A stretch of DNA of 64,000 bases. Source: Xylogone sp. PMI_703 (Eukaryota > Ascomycota > Leotiomycetes). Below the pieces are notes generated by a model. It was not told the DNA's origin, searched no databases, and was given only the letters and a program-made list of their open reading frames with translations. The position numbers and the translations under genes are program-made. Shown here in pieces: positions 43,918 to 54,412 of the stretch; within the stretch, counting starts at the first letter, position 1; the number at the start of each line of letters is the position of its first letter. The stretch spans positions 1,133,501 to 1,197,500 of the forward strand of contig JAJTUQ010000009.1 in assembly GCA_021399445.1 (NCBI GenBank), given 5' to 3'.

Positions 43918-45806
43918 ATGGTAACTATTACTTCTCCCTGTGGTCATGCTCTACCAGAAGCATACTACTCTGATTTATCACTGTTATATACGGCAATTCA
44001 GGCCTTTGCGCGTGAAAATGGCCATGCATTTGCTGTTCGGGATAAACAAGTCAATAGAGTAGTCTATATTTGCGATCGGGGAGGGTTATATCAATCTAAA
44101 GGCAAAAAACAGGGGGTCCATCCATCAAAACAACGTAATAGCTCTACCAAAAAGTGCGGTTGCAAGATGAAAATGGCCGTAAAAAGTGATGGAGATGGCT
44201 GGAGAGTCCTGGTTATAGAAGCTATTCGTAATCACAATGCCTCCACTCAGCTATAGCCCATACAGCAGACAGACTTCGGTTACTGGATACTGAAATACGA
44301 ACTCTGATTTTATCCAAAGCTAAAGCCGGAATATGAATTGCTCATATTCTTAACTTTCTTCATTTGAAATATCCTGAGGTTTTGATTACCCCTAAAGATA
44401 TCGCAAATATTATTCAAAACGAAAGAAGTAAAAGTTTAAATGGTTGCACACTAATTCAAAAGTTATTATATGTTCGATTATGTTCTATCTTTACTATTTA
44501 CTAACAAATTAGGCATGATCTAAAGGAAAAGGACTTTAATTCATCGTATTTGCTTGATTCCACAAATCATTTGGTTCATCTTTTCTATGCTCATTCAAAT
44601 GCGATTTCCTTATATCAACAACATCTAAACGTTTTATTGATAGATTATACTTATAAAACCAATCAATTTCGCATGCTATTGCTCAATATGTACGCTAAAA
44701 CTGGTAGGAATAAAGTTATACAAACTGGGTTAGCATTACTTTTAATGAGAAAGAAGAAGCTTACAATTGGGCTTTAGAACAGCTTCAGGGATTGATACAA
44801 AGGTACAATATCTCAGAGCCAGTTTTTATAGTAACTGATAGAGAATTGGCTCTAATAAAAAGTATTAATATATACTTCTCTCAGTCTAATCACTTCCTTT
44901 GTCAGTGATATGATAATATGAACGTTTTAACCAAAACCAAGAAGTTCTTTCCAGGGCCAGTTAAAGAAAGTAGTATTATGCAAAGACATCCTCAATTCCG
45001 AGACTTCCTTCAGACATGGGGGACTTTACTAGATTCTTCTACTCTGGAAGCCTATACATCAAATCTCACCTATTTTCGTACTTTTCCTGATAAAGCAATT
45101 CAATATGCGGAGAACACATGGTTAACCCCATGGAACGAAAATTAGTTCGTTGTTGGGCTGACCAACAACTACACTTTGGAGTGCTTGTTACATCACCTAT
45201 TGAAAGTTGCCATAGCACTTTGAAAGCGTATTTAGAGCGGGGCAACAGTAATCTAAAGGATGTATTTGATCGTTTGACCAATTTCTGGAAATCTCAGCAT
45301 GAAAACATCAAAATAACTAAAGCCCAAGAGCAACTTCGTCTAAAACACAGCTTAAATATCACACTTTTTGCTGCTGTTGGAGGTAACATTTATGATTACG
45401 CGCTCAAGAAAATAGTTGCTGAAGTGGCAAAACTTCCCAAAGATAAGACTATTGCTTTGCCTGAGTGTAATTGTGTAATAAAGCGTTCTATGGGTCTTCC
45501 TTGTTATCACACAATACGAAGAAGGCAAAAGACGGTGGAGTAATTCACCCTGAGGATATACATATTCGTTGGTATTATAACCGGCCAGAAGAAAGTATTC
45601 CACTACCTGTCAACATTCAGGAGCCTATTCTCGATCCAGAGGTTGTGAAAGGAAAAGAAAAACCCAAAGGAGCTTTTAACCAAGGCCAGAAGTCAACTTC
45701 TAGTACAATTTCTAGTACTAAACGATTACCCTCTGCCTTTGAGCTACCTACTAATTCGGCCCCACCAACTATGCAAGCCTCAACTTCAAGCATAGTTTCG
45801 TCTTAA
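43918..45806 (+). mobile_element. decayed MULE (Mutator-like) transposase gene
   Basis: The start MVTITSPCGHALPEAYYSD leads into a FAR1-like WRKY-GCM1 zinc domain (VYICDRGGLY, then CGCKMKMAVKSDGDGWRV). Next comes a stop and then the MULE catalytic core in broken frames. The first acidic block is LLIDYTYKTNQFRM near 44630 and the second is VTDRELALIKSI near 44850. In the following block a stop codon replaces an expected Trp. The C-terminal part (44918-45543) ends in a SWIM-type zinc motif, CNCVIKRSMGLPCYH. A further frameshift lies near 45525, after which the Ser/Thr-rich tail runs to 45806. At least four disabling changes are present, so it cannot move itself. I did not find clear terminal inverted repeats. 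Confidence 0.8.
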
Positions 45807-46604
45807 GACTCTGAAAGAGAGACATATGTTACGCGATTTGGACAGGTTACTTCTAGAGTAGGAATATGTTACAAACCACCAAGATCCTACCAGTAGAACC
45901 CTACTGGCGACCGGTCGTCTCAACAGTTAAAATAGTAAAAGATGAGACGGCGACTAAGCATCAAATATCGGCGGTCAACCAGTACAAAAGAACTAGAAGA
46001 TTTCTACGGAAGAATCTCTACCAGTAGAAACCTGATAGTAGAAAACGGTTAGCGGAAACCTAGCTATACGAATCCACCAGCACGAGTGTCAGAGATATTG
46101 CTTACGTAATTGGCGTCGGCCAATCATAGCTGCAGAAGCTAACGGTCGGTAAAAGAGAAGAGTTTTACCGGTTTACCCCTATGTACAGTACATCATCAAG
46201 ACTAGCAGCGAATAGAGTCTCTGTACCATACAATTTATATGTGGCGTAGCCCAACCACTGCGCCATAACCACTGACAACGAGGCTACTAGCGGTTAAGTC
46301 ACGTGATGGAGCGTGGAGCGTCGCGATCCATGATCCAACGGAAAACACATTCACTATATAAGTAGATAGTTTCTTCAGTAGATAGGAGCTTCGTGCTCAA
46401 CTCAATATAAGCGGTATTGGCGTATAGGCGGGAACATATACCATAATCGATCTTCACTTCTATCAATAGATCTTCTAAGACTCATTTTACCTCAATCACC
46501 CAATCAACTTCTGCTGACCTAGCTGACATAAATTATGCCCTATTGTACAAAAAGGCATACCAGATCTGTACAATATACTAATGTAGAACTTATTACCCAT
46601 TTTA
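45807..46604. other. non-coding, possible LTR-like remnant
   Basis: No open gene. The stretch around 46290-46400 has a TATA-like ACTATATAAG and C/G-richer flanks, resembling the promoter part of an LTR or an element end. I could not find a matching second copy in the window, so this stays a weak suggestion. Confidence 0.25.
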
Positions 46605-47385
46605 CTAATGCTGACTATGTGATTTATCTGGCAGCTGCTCATGAACATCAGAGGTTCGCACACTACCGAAGTTCAGAATCTCCCTAATATCTCTTTCGCA
46701 ACTGGGGCCATACTGCGATAAACCCCATCTATGAATCTCGTTGATCCAATCAGCCAGCTCTCGGAGTGTATACTCGTCGGTACAGTCTGCTCCGAATAGC
46801 CTTTTCATCACACACCGAGTCCACTGGCCAGTCTCACCACAAGTAGGTTGAAGGACCCAAAAGACGAACTTGTGCCTGACAAAGGTTAGGGTGTAATGTC
46901 GCATACTCATTATGTCGCTAGTCAAGCTGGACTTTGCTTTCCGTGCCTCGGCATACAGATGGTATCGTTGAAGAGGACTAGGGCGCCTGCAGCACAAACC
47001 CGCTGCACAGCGACATCCTCAGACTCGCCATCTCGTTTAAACTCGACCGTGAAATACGGACAGGTGATCCAATCGCGGACGAACACACAGTTCTGGATTT
47101 GGGAGCGGTATCTGGGGTTGAACCCCTGAGGGACAACGAATAAGCGCAATCAGGCCTGATATCCATACCCAGTCCATCTTACCCGCAGTGGTCCCGTCAA
47201 GCAGAGGAGGGACGCGCCAGTGAGCACTTTTATTTGGAGGACATGCGAGACGCAGCAAGCGATCCGCACACCATTGTCGGTCTTCGGACACTGTTCGTGA
47301 TCTCAGCTCGCCACGGAGGAATTTCTCTTTGCCGAACGTTGCGAATTCCTCCTCACACACAAACCCAGTCACCTCATCTCTCTAT
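46605..47385 (-). pseudogene. PD-(D/E)xK-like fungal protein, three frameshifts
   Basis: The - strand carries, across three frames, a continuous family sequence: LRSRTVSEDRQWCADRLLRLACPP, then MDIRPDCAYSLSL, then NPRYRSQIQNCVFVRDW, then YFTVEFKRDGESEDVAV, then RYHLYAEARKAKSS and finally a helical end with LADWINEIHRWGLSQYGP. Frame changes occur near 47175, 47128 and 46965. The RPD and EFK pieces are spaced as in a PD-(D/E)xK nuclease fold, which is my inference. The ending HEQLPDKSHSQH stops at 46605. I do not know a named function for this family. With three indels it is a dead gene. Confidence 0.6.
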
Positions 47386-48003
47386 ACTCTGTGGCGATAT
47401 CCTTCACGGGATCACCATCAAACATGGCCCAGATGTTGACCCGGCTCAAACCCGCAATCCCCTTGTAATCGATCGTTTTGCCCTCCAGTGGCTCACTTGT
47501 TCCGAAATGGGAGAATGCGCTGGGCACGATCGAGTTGGTATCGTCGATGAAGATTCCTCGAGCGTGAAGAACGAGCTTAGTGAATTTGGAACTATAAGAT
47601 AATATCGTCCGCGTAGTATTAGCCACAGCACTTTCGGGAGTGGCCTGTGACTCCGAGAAATCAAACAGACTTTGAGGAGCTGATACCGAGAGGTTAATCT
47701 TGCTACCATTAGAATCCGTCCTGCTTACCCTTTCTCAAGGCCGATGGCCACCGCTGCTTGACTCATGACCTTGGCTAGACCGTGCAGCGACTGATTCAAC
47801 TTCCTTCCATAGCATTTTTTTGTCGCGTCAGGGTTAGTATATGAGGCGTTCAGAGATACAGAAGCTGATAGTCCTGAGTGGTCGTGGAGCTGATGGTCAA
47901 AGTCAACAAAACAAGTCGAGTCTATCCCGCGCTCTGTCAAAGCTGATATCAAACCAAACAAGACGACAGTCAATACTCTGATATGCGTATAATAACCAGA
48001 CAT
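47386..48003 (-). pseudogene. unidentified coding remnant upstream of the nuclease-like relic
   Basis: A signal-like start MSGYYTHIRVLTVVLFGLIS at 48003 opens 92 codons that end at TAA near 47725. A second, offset frame (47710-47369) carries VSAPQSLFDFSESQ and GKTIDYKGIAGLSRVN in coding-like composition. No intron joins the two in phase. They may be N-terminal pieces of the gene whose 3' half is the nuclease-like relic, or a separate dead secreted-protein gene. I do not recognise the family. Confidence 0.35.
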
Positions 48004-48345
48004 CGGACTGGAAAACGGTTAAGGAAGTGAAGACGATATACCCGAGATTTTGAAGATGGTGGGAAGAAGACGTATATGGCCGATAAAGTATTTTAGTGGC
48101 AACAGTAGGTGTTGGCGTGCCTATATTTACCTTCCATTCCATTACATGCGGCTTCCGAACCGTTGAGACAAAAGGCAGATTATATTCATTCGACCGTTTT
48201 TATTTACGGTGGGTATTACTCCAAACGAATGTTTCCAGTCCTATACAGTCGTTGCATTTGACCACGTCTATGATATCGGATAGCATAGGACAGACGTACT
48301 TGGCTGGTACGCCGGCAAGGATAATGCAGGGTTAGTGCGATTGTA
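48004..48345. other. intergenic, nothing recognised
   Basis: A 342-base gap ending at the TA target site of the 937-bp transposon. No feature seen. Confidence 0.3.
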
Positions 48346-49282
48346 CAGTGGGTGGACCTAAGTCTGTGCGCACCCAAAATAACACACTTTTACTTCAATG
48401 TTGATTTATTACTCAACAAACCATTATAAAATAAAGTATAATATATTAATTAATAGATATTTCAAAGTAGAATTATTTTATAATAAAATTTTTAAAAAAA
48501 ATAATTAATATATTTAAAGAATTTTATACTTAAAGTTATTGTTGGCAGTCATGTGACTGCACGCAAAGGCCACTCTCCCGGCAATATGTACACTAGTCCC
48601 AAATAGGTAGTCGTAGTGAAGGTGGGGGAGCATATACACTCTCTCCTCCACCACCACTTCAATGCACTATTCAGCTACCAACCACCATATCAATACATAC
48701 GTGTAATACGTGATATATTATCGGTGGTGGGGTGTAGCCACAGTTATATTAGTTTTTAACTTATTTTATATTAATATTTAACTATATATATAATTATAAA
48801 TTGATTTCTAATTTATATATATTAAACTAGAAGATCGAAATAATATAAAAATATAATTTAATTATATATATATAATATAAATATTCTGTTGTATTATTAG
48901 TTAAAGTGAATAACTTTCGTTAAAAAATAAAAATTTCGCGTAAATTTCAACAAAATTCATTCACTTTAACTAATAATACAACAGAATATTTATATTATTT
49001 CGATCTTCTAATTTAATATATTTTAAATTTATAAGGTTTAATATAGATTTTCAATAAATATAAGTTATTAAAATCTATAAATATTTGAATTATTTTTAAA
49101 CGAATATTATGTAATCAATATATCAAATTATTAAAAGATTATTTATTCATTTTAAAACTTATTCAAAATACTACTATTTTATATATATTATATTATATAC
49201 TAAGTGGTTTGTTAAATAATGAATTTATGTTGAACTAAGAGAGTACTTTTTGGTGTGCGCACAGACTTAAGTCCACATACTG
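48346..49282. mobile_element. non-autonomous Tc1/mariner-type element (MITE-like), 937 bp
   Basis: The element is bounded by TA dinucleotides (48344-48345 and 49283-49284), the Tc1/mariner target duplication. Its ends are inverted repeats of about 28 bases or more: the left begins CAGTGGGTGGACCTAAGTCT and the right, reversed, begins CAGTATGTGGACTTAAGTCT; both continue GTGCGCAC. The interior has no gene and is extremely AT rich. It contains a second, long palindrome at 48824-49016 whose arms include CTGTTGTATTATTAGTTAAA. The termini match the transposase-bearing relic at 50.3-51.7 kb, so that family probably mobilised it. Confidence 0.85.
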
Positions 49283-49580
49283 TAATGAACGGAAGCGGGG
49301 TTCCAACATACCGGTATGTAAGGCTACCCCTCTCTGACGGCGAAGAAGTGCTTTCTAGGGTGAAGTACGTTGGTTCGCTGAGAATGATTTACAGTATTGA
49401 TTTCTGGTGGTCGATAAAATATGCACAGCCCTACTCCACAGTTTCAGACACATCACCACCGGCCTCGACAAATTTCTACTCTCGTATCTTATTCAAAGTA
49501 TCCTTAAATGCTCTAGGCATAATGCTCTCAACCTCGCCAGTCGGCCCGATATTGAACAAAAACTCGTTTACAAGCTACAG

Positions 49581-49835
49581 TACTGCGGTACAGGCCATAA
49601 GTAATATAAAAACTTCTAGCAGGGAAAGCCAGCATAGATCCCCAACTGAGCAATACCGTTACGCTGCTTTTGAGGTATTTTCTGTTGACCGGGGTGTTTG
49701 CTGTCAATTTTATGCAAATTCTGACATGAGTATAGAAGAGCAATGAGTTGTCATATTCAGTTAGTAATAGGTCGTGTTTTGCACCCCTTGCCCCTACTAG
49801 CGGTTTTTACATTACTTATGGCCTGTACCACAGTA
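49581..49835. repeat. inverted-repeat element, about 255 bp
   Basis: Arms of about 45 bases at 49581-49625 and 49791-49835 are reverse complements. Both share GGTACAGGCCATAAGTAAT. Several differences are transitions (C/T, A/G), as expected from RIP or methylation-driven decay. The 165-base interior has no gene. Terminal duplication is not clear. Confidence 0.6.
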
Positions 49836-50287
49836 AGTGGTTTATTATATTCGCACTCTGAAAGCCGGAAACGGTAGCTGATTGCTACGCTTGCGAAGAC
49901 TAGGGCCTTGTGGACTGCGTGCCATTCGTATCTTGCGAAGAGGCCAATCACTGCGAACCTCAAAGCAGGCTAGACTCGATTAAAGTTTTTTTGTTATACT
50001 CTTTGTACAATTTGCTAATTTGATTTAACCTGCGATTGTTATTGCTTTATTTTTCCACAAGCTCATTTGAACTGATGGTGATGAAAATGCTTTAATATCT
50101 TGATTTTACAAATGCATTTAAATTCTTGTGTGTATCTGCTCGACGGATATATATAACTTTCTCGGCCTTGCTACGAGTAGAATCAAAGAAAACTGGGTTA
50201 AAATTTAATCATTAATCATCGTCCAATCAAACTGCCTCAGGCCGACGATTATATTTGATCCAAGGTGTATGTTCCGGCCGGAACATA
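49836..50287. other. intergenic, nothing recognised
   Basis: Gap between the inverted-repeat element and the Tc1/mariner relic; AT rich, no gene seen. The last two bases are the TA target site. Confidence 0.3.
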
Positions 50288-51669
50288 CAGTGGGTGGACA
50301 TAAGTCTACGCGATTTCTAAAAATAGCATTTTCCCCAACTCAACACCTCCCTTTCAGACCGCCATATCTCACCAAATTACAATTTAATTGAAAAATGGAT
50401 AATTGCAATAGATTCTACATACACTAAAGTCTATATGATAATTATTTGAGCTAAAAATCTCTTGATCTAATACTTGGTATACTACCCATTAGCCTCAATG
50501 ACCGCATCTACTCTGTGTTGCATAGTATCTATTAAATAATTCAGCATATTAACATCCAGAGCTTCTCATGCCTCAATTGCGGCTTGAATCAACAGTTCTT
50601 TGGTATTCTCGTTATCCTTGAGTGTTTCAAGCTCAGGGTACATCTCAATAATTTTTGCCTTGAGCACTTTCCAGAGGTTCTCGATAGGGTTCAGGTTAGG
50701 AGAGTAGGGTGGCCAATCGGCCACGTTTATAGCCATCTCAGCAAGCCAATCTCTAATTATATGGGCTATATGGACAGGTGAGTTATCGTGCATGAATATA
50801 GAATTGCCGTCAAGTATTGTAGGTAAGTGCTCTTCAAGCACTTCAAGATACCGTCGAGAGGTCACCCCTCCACGCTTCAATTCAGAGTCTCCCTTCATAA
50901 CTACCAGATCAGTACGGCAATTGAAGCCAAACGCAGCCCAGAACATAACCGTCAGACCTCTTATAGGCCTGCCTTAAACAGCCCATGGTTATAAAGCTTG
51001 GCCTGTTCGATTGGTTGAACAATTGTTGTTTGAAAGTAATATATTATACTAACCTCGCTTCTTAAAAACAAAGTCTTACTTACTTCCTTTTCTACGCTCA
51101 ATTGAACACTTGTCAGATCAGATCCAACGTCTCCAATAGGCCAATCTCATATTATCGTTATTAGTGCCCTATTCTAGCCTTTTAGCAGCTAAAGTATAGT
51201 TCAAGAATATACATTTTATGTATCTCCATTTCTGTATACCAGATTTCTTCAAAAATCAGTATACAATCTTCTTATTGACCTTATCTCCTAATACATATGT
51301 CAATTGAGCTACAGTTATCTTTGGCTCTGCTCGTATAGTTCTGAAGATTAACCTTTAGTCATAGATATTTAATAAGGAGAGTGTACTACTGCATGACTTA
51401 GAGATACAGAAGACTTAGTTTTCAACGTTGGCAAGCACAGAACGCATTGTTGAGTGACTATAGCCTTGGCTATATGAAATCTTTGATACTTTAACTCCAG
51501 ATTGCCTTGTCCTCACTATTTTGTTTCTGGAGCTTGGGGAGAGCTCTGCTAAAGGTGGTCTAGGGGTTCCTGGTGGGCGTGTCATTAAGTTGAAAAAGAG
51601 GGGTAGGTGCGGAAGGTGGGAAAAATTTGCAAAAAGTGGGTTTTCGCGTAGACTTGTGTCCACATACTG
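50288..51669 (-). mobile_element. Tc1/mariner element with decayed transposase, 1,382 bp
   Basis: Bounded by TA at 50286-50287 and 51670-51671. The terminal inverted repeats are about 25 bases: left CAGTGGGTGGACATAAGTCT, right (reversed) CAGTATGTGGACACAAGTCT, then ACGCG in both. The - strand inside carries an N-terminal helix-turn-helix region (51415-51663, SRNKIVRTRQSGVKVSKI). After damaged sequence follows the DDE catalytic half (50566-50946) with FMHDNSPVHIA and WPPYSPNLNPIENLWKVLK, the second Asp and final Glu blocks of Tc1 transposases. Stops and a missing middle make it non-functional. Similar ends on the 48.3-kb element show they are one family. Confidence 0.85.
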
Positions 51670-52122
51670 TATATTTATAAGTATTTATTATAACAAGCTC
51701 TAGTTCACACATCACTTGGAGCAAAAAAATATGTTAGATTAAGAAAATAAATACTGAAGTTCAGATTTGTAAGAGCAACTAAGAACTTTTCATGTTCAAT
51801 GTCCTTGCATGATTTTGCAGCCCACATAAATACATGGTCTGTCTGCCCTTCAGATGTTGATTGCTTTTTCCTGAGGAAGGGGAAAGATGCGGTTGTGAGA
51901 TTTGGTCGTACTTTCTCACTGTACGCCCTTATATTGCAAGCCTAGAGCTGTCAAAATTGAACAATTTATATCTTGATAAAATTTTGTAATATGATTCGTA
52001 AAAACCTTATTCCATTGGTGGGTAGGCCCCAACGGCGATGGGATTTCTCAGCACTCGCGAAATTCGAACTTGGTAGCGTTGCTTACCATCTGGAAGTAGC
52101 AGGGATCTTCCTGTCAGAGACA
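51670..52122. other. intergenic, nothing recognised
   Basis: A 453-base gap between the Tc1 relic and the 3' end of the PcaB-like gene. No gene or repeat seen. Confidence 0.3.
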
Positions 52123-53472
52123 TCAAACAGCCTCGTGCCCTACGACATGATCGACCATTTCACCAGAGAGACCAATATACTTGGCTGGATCAAGCAGATT
52201 GGCTAGAGCTTCTCGGCTGAGGAAGGAGGAGACCTCCTCATTCTTTACGAGCAGATCGAGTAACGGCTGACCACTGACGATGACCTGCTGACTGATATCA
52301 TACACCAGGTCATGGGCCCGCTGCCGTCCCAGATGCGGTGCAAGAGCCATCATTACGGCTTCGGTACAGATAAGACCTTTGGTGAGGGCTAGATTGGCAA
52401 GCATGCGTGAGACGTCAACTTCCAAGCCCGTTAGTAGCGATCGTGCCTGTTGGAGAGCACCAGAGCTCAATAGGAAGATCTCAGGAATAGCGATCCACTC
52501 GATTTCCCAGGGGCCAGCTGACCGCTCATGATCCTCGACCATCGCATCCAGAAGGGCTGGTACCAATTGACGTACCATGGCCATGCAGGCATGAATATAA
52601 CTACAAGCGATCGGGTTGCGCTTCTGCGGCATGGTGCTGCTGGAACCACGATCTTTGACCCAGGGTTCAAAAGCCTCGCTGACCTCAGTTTGCATCAGCA
52701 GCTTCACATCAGTCGCGATCTTGCCCAACGTCCCGGTCACAAGTCCCAAGAAACAGCCAACCTCTGCGATCCGGTCGCGTGCGGTATGCCAGGCAATTTC
52801 AGGCTGACCCAACCCGAGTTCTAACATCAGCCTTTCTTGGATCTTGAATCCAGCGTCGCCCAGCGAAGCAAGCGTACCAGCAGCACCGCCCAACTCGCCC
52901 ACCAACACCCTCGGACGCAGTTCTGTCAGTCGTTGCTTGTGCCGCTTGATGGCGGAGAGCCAGGTAGCCACTTTGTAACCAAAAGTGATCGGGACGGCCT
53001 GCTGTAGGTTACTACGCCCTACCATTGGTGTATCGCGATGATGAGAGGCGATATCTGCCAGAGAATCAACGAGGGCCACTAGATCCTGCTCAACTAGAGC
53101 GAGAGCCTCTTTTATTTGCATAATGGTTGCTGTATCAGTGATATCCTGAGTAGTCACACCCCAGTGACAATATTCCCCTAGATCATTTGGACAGGCAGCT
53201 ACCAATTGCTGCACTACTGGCAGGACGGGATAGCCAATCAACTCCGTCTGGGTTTTGAGTCTAGCCATGTCAATACCGTCGATGGTGCATTTGACCATGA
53301 TCTCGTCGGCGGCATATTGTGGGATAAGGCCCAACTTGGCCTGCACTTGTGCCAGCGCGGCCTCAATATCAAGGTAACATTGCACACGATGCTCGTCTGA
53401 GAAGACACGGCGCATCGCCTCCGAGCTGAAGATATCGCGGAATATTGCAGAGTCAACTGCAGTGGACGCCAT
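52123..53472 (-). CDS. PcaB/adenylosuccinate-lyase-type lyase (3-carboxy-cis,cis-muconate cycloisomerase-like)
   Basis: A 449-residue intronless protein of the aspartase/fumarase superfamily. The superfamily signature GSSSTMPQKRNP is at residues 276-287. The substrate-loop blocks GVTTQDITDT (105-114) and GRSNLQQAVPITFG (152-165) resemble bacterial PcaB more than adenylosuccinate lyase, where the latter carries a His. PcaB converts 3-carboxy-cis,cis-muconate to 4-carboxymuconolactone in the protocatechuate pathway. Fungi normally use an unrelated beta-propeller enzyme for that step, so this gene may have come from bacteria; the exact reaction is unproven. It is intact, appears more GC rich than its surroundings and sits between transposon relics. 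It ends GEMVDHVVGHEAV at 52123. Confidence 0.85.
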   Translation of the reverse strand: MASTAVDSAIFRDIFSSEAMRRVFSDEHRVQCYLDIEAALAQVQAKLGLIPQYAADEIMVKCTIDGIDMARLKTQTELIGYPVLPVVQQLVAACPNDLGEYCHWGVTTQDITDTATIMQIKEALALVEQDLVALVDSLADIASHHRDTPMVGRSNLQQAVPITFGYKVATWLSAIKRHKQRLTELRPRVLVGELGGAAGTLASLGDAGFKIQERLMLELGLGQPEIAWHTARDRIAEVGCFLGLVTGTLGKIATDVKLLMQTEVSEAFEPWVKDRGSSSTMPQKRNPIACSYIHACMAMVRQLVPALLDAMVEDHERSAGPWEIEWIAIPEIFLLSSGALQQARSLLTGLEVDVSRMLANLALTKGLICTEAVMMALAPHLGRQRAHDLVYDISQQVIVSGQPLLDLLVKNEEVSSFLSREALANLLDPAKYIGLSGEMVDHVVGHEAV

Positions 53473-54238
53473 AGGTATTTTATTCTCAAGCTAGATCTCG
53501 TTGTCCTAGATCACTTACGTTTCTAATCGTACCTGCTCTGCGATAACACGTCTGATATATGTCTGGTAGAACGTCGGGGGGGGGAGGAGAGGGGGGGGGG
53601 GAGAAATCGTCATATGTATTTAACTAACTTGAGAGAAAGTCCGCTGACTCTAAGTGGCGAATACTCTATTCAATCTGTTTTACCTATAGTTCGGGGCCAC
53701 TGGTTACTACTACGCGACGCTCGGCACTCTAAAGGTTCTACACAATCATATAAGTTTGAGCCTCTCTATTGATCTATAGAGGAATTTTTTTAATAGAATT
53801 AATTCAATAAATTTATTAAAAGTATTTTAGTTTCCGTAACCGTTATGTAGGATAAGAGTAGGATGTTTTTAAACTTTAAAGCAGTACACGAGATTATCAA
53901 AGGTATTCAGGGGGAATGAAGATCTCCACGATTGTCATCTCTGCGGCAACATAGCATTTCAGGACATCTAATTCTAATCCTTCTCACTCTAAAAGCATAT
54001 TAATATTTCTGAATTCCAGTATCAATTGGCTGGCCAACAATCTTGGGCTGAAATCCTAGTTCGTGAATTGCCTCCTGTACCTGCTTCCGTGTAAGGCCGC
54101 GAGTATGATACTACTGTTGTTGGGACGAAACCGCCCACACAACTCGCATCATACAAGTATTCTAACTATGCGGAAGTCGAATACCACGCCTGAAAGTGGA
54201 ATTTATGCCCCCTTTTTGTATTAAAGTGGCGCAGAGTA
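53473..54238. other. intergenic with G-rich purine tract
   Basis: Contains a nearly pure G tract with a few A residues at 53576-53601, about 100 bases upstream of the PcaB-like start. Such a tract can form unusual structures or is an assembly risk. No gene seen. Confidence 0.4.
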
Positions 54239-54412
54239 ATGTGTACAGCAGCTCCCAAGATAAAGAGAGCTAGAAAGCAAGCTGTAATTGGGACATCGAG
54301 AGTACCACGTAAGTGTCGGAACGTCACTCAGTATGGCTATAAGTGGTGTGAAGGTACCCACTACGCGACGATTCATCATCAAAATGCTGTTATAAAGTCC
54401 TGCGGAGTATAA
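54239..54412 (+). CDS. possible small basic cysteine-containing protein (57 aa)
   Basis: An ATG-to-stop frame of 58 codons. The N-terminal half is strongly basic (MCTAAPKIKRARKQAVIG). The C-terminal half has spaced Cys and His residues (KCRNVTQYGYKWC, then HYATIHH, then SCGV), which could hold a zinc ion. I know no matching family. It lies in otherwise gene-free DNA, so it may be chance or the remnant of a larger gene. Confidence 0.25.
   Translation: MCTAAPKIKRARKQAVIGTSRVPRKCRNVTQYGYKWCEGTHYATIHHQNAVIKSCGV

Noticed and set aside
47095..47135. tRNA-like GGTTGAACCCC segment
   Set aside because: Lies inside the readable nuclease-like relic and has no acceptor or anticodon arms.
49255..49746. 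163-codon + strand frame crossing the transposon end
   Set aside because: Starts within the terminal repeat of the 937-bp element and runs into an inverted repeat; no domain, likely chance.
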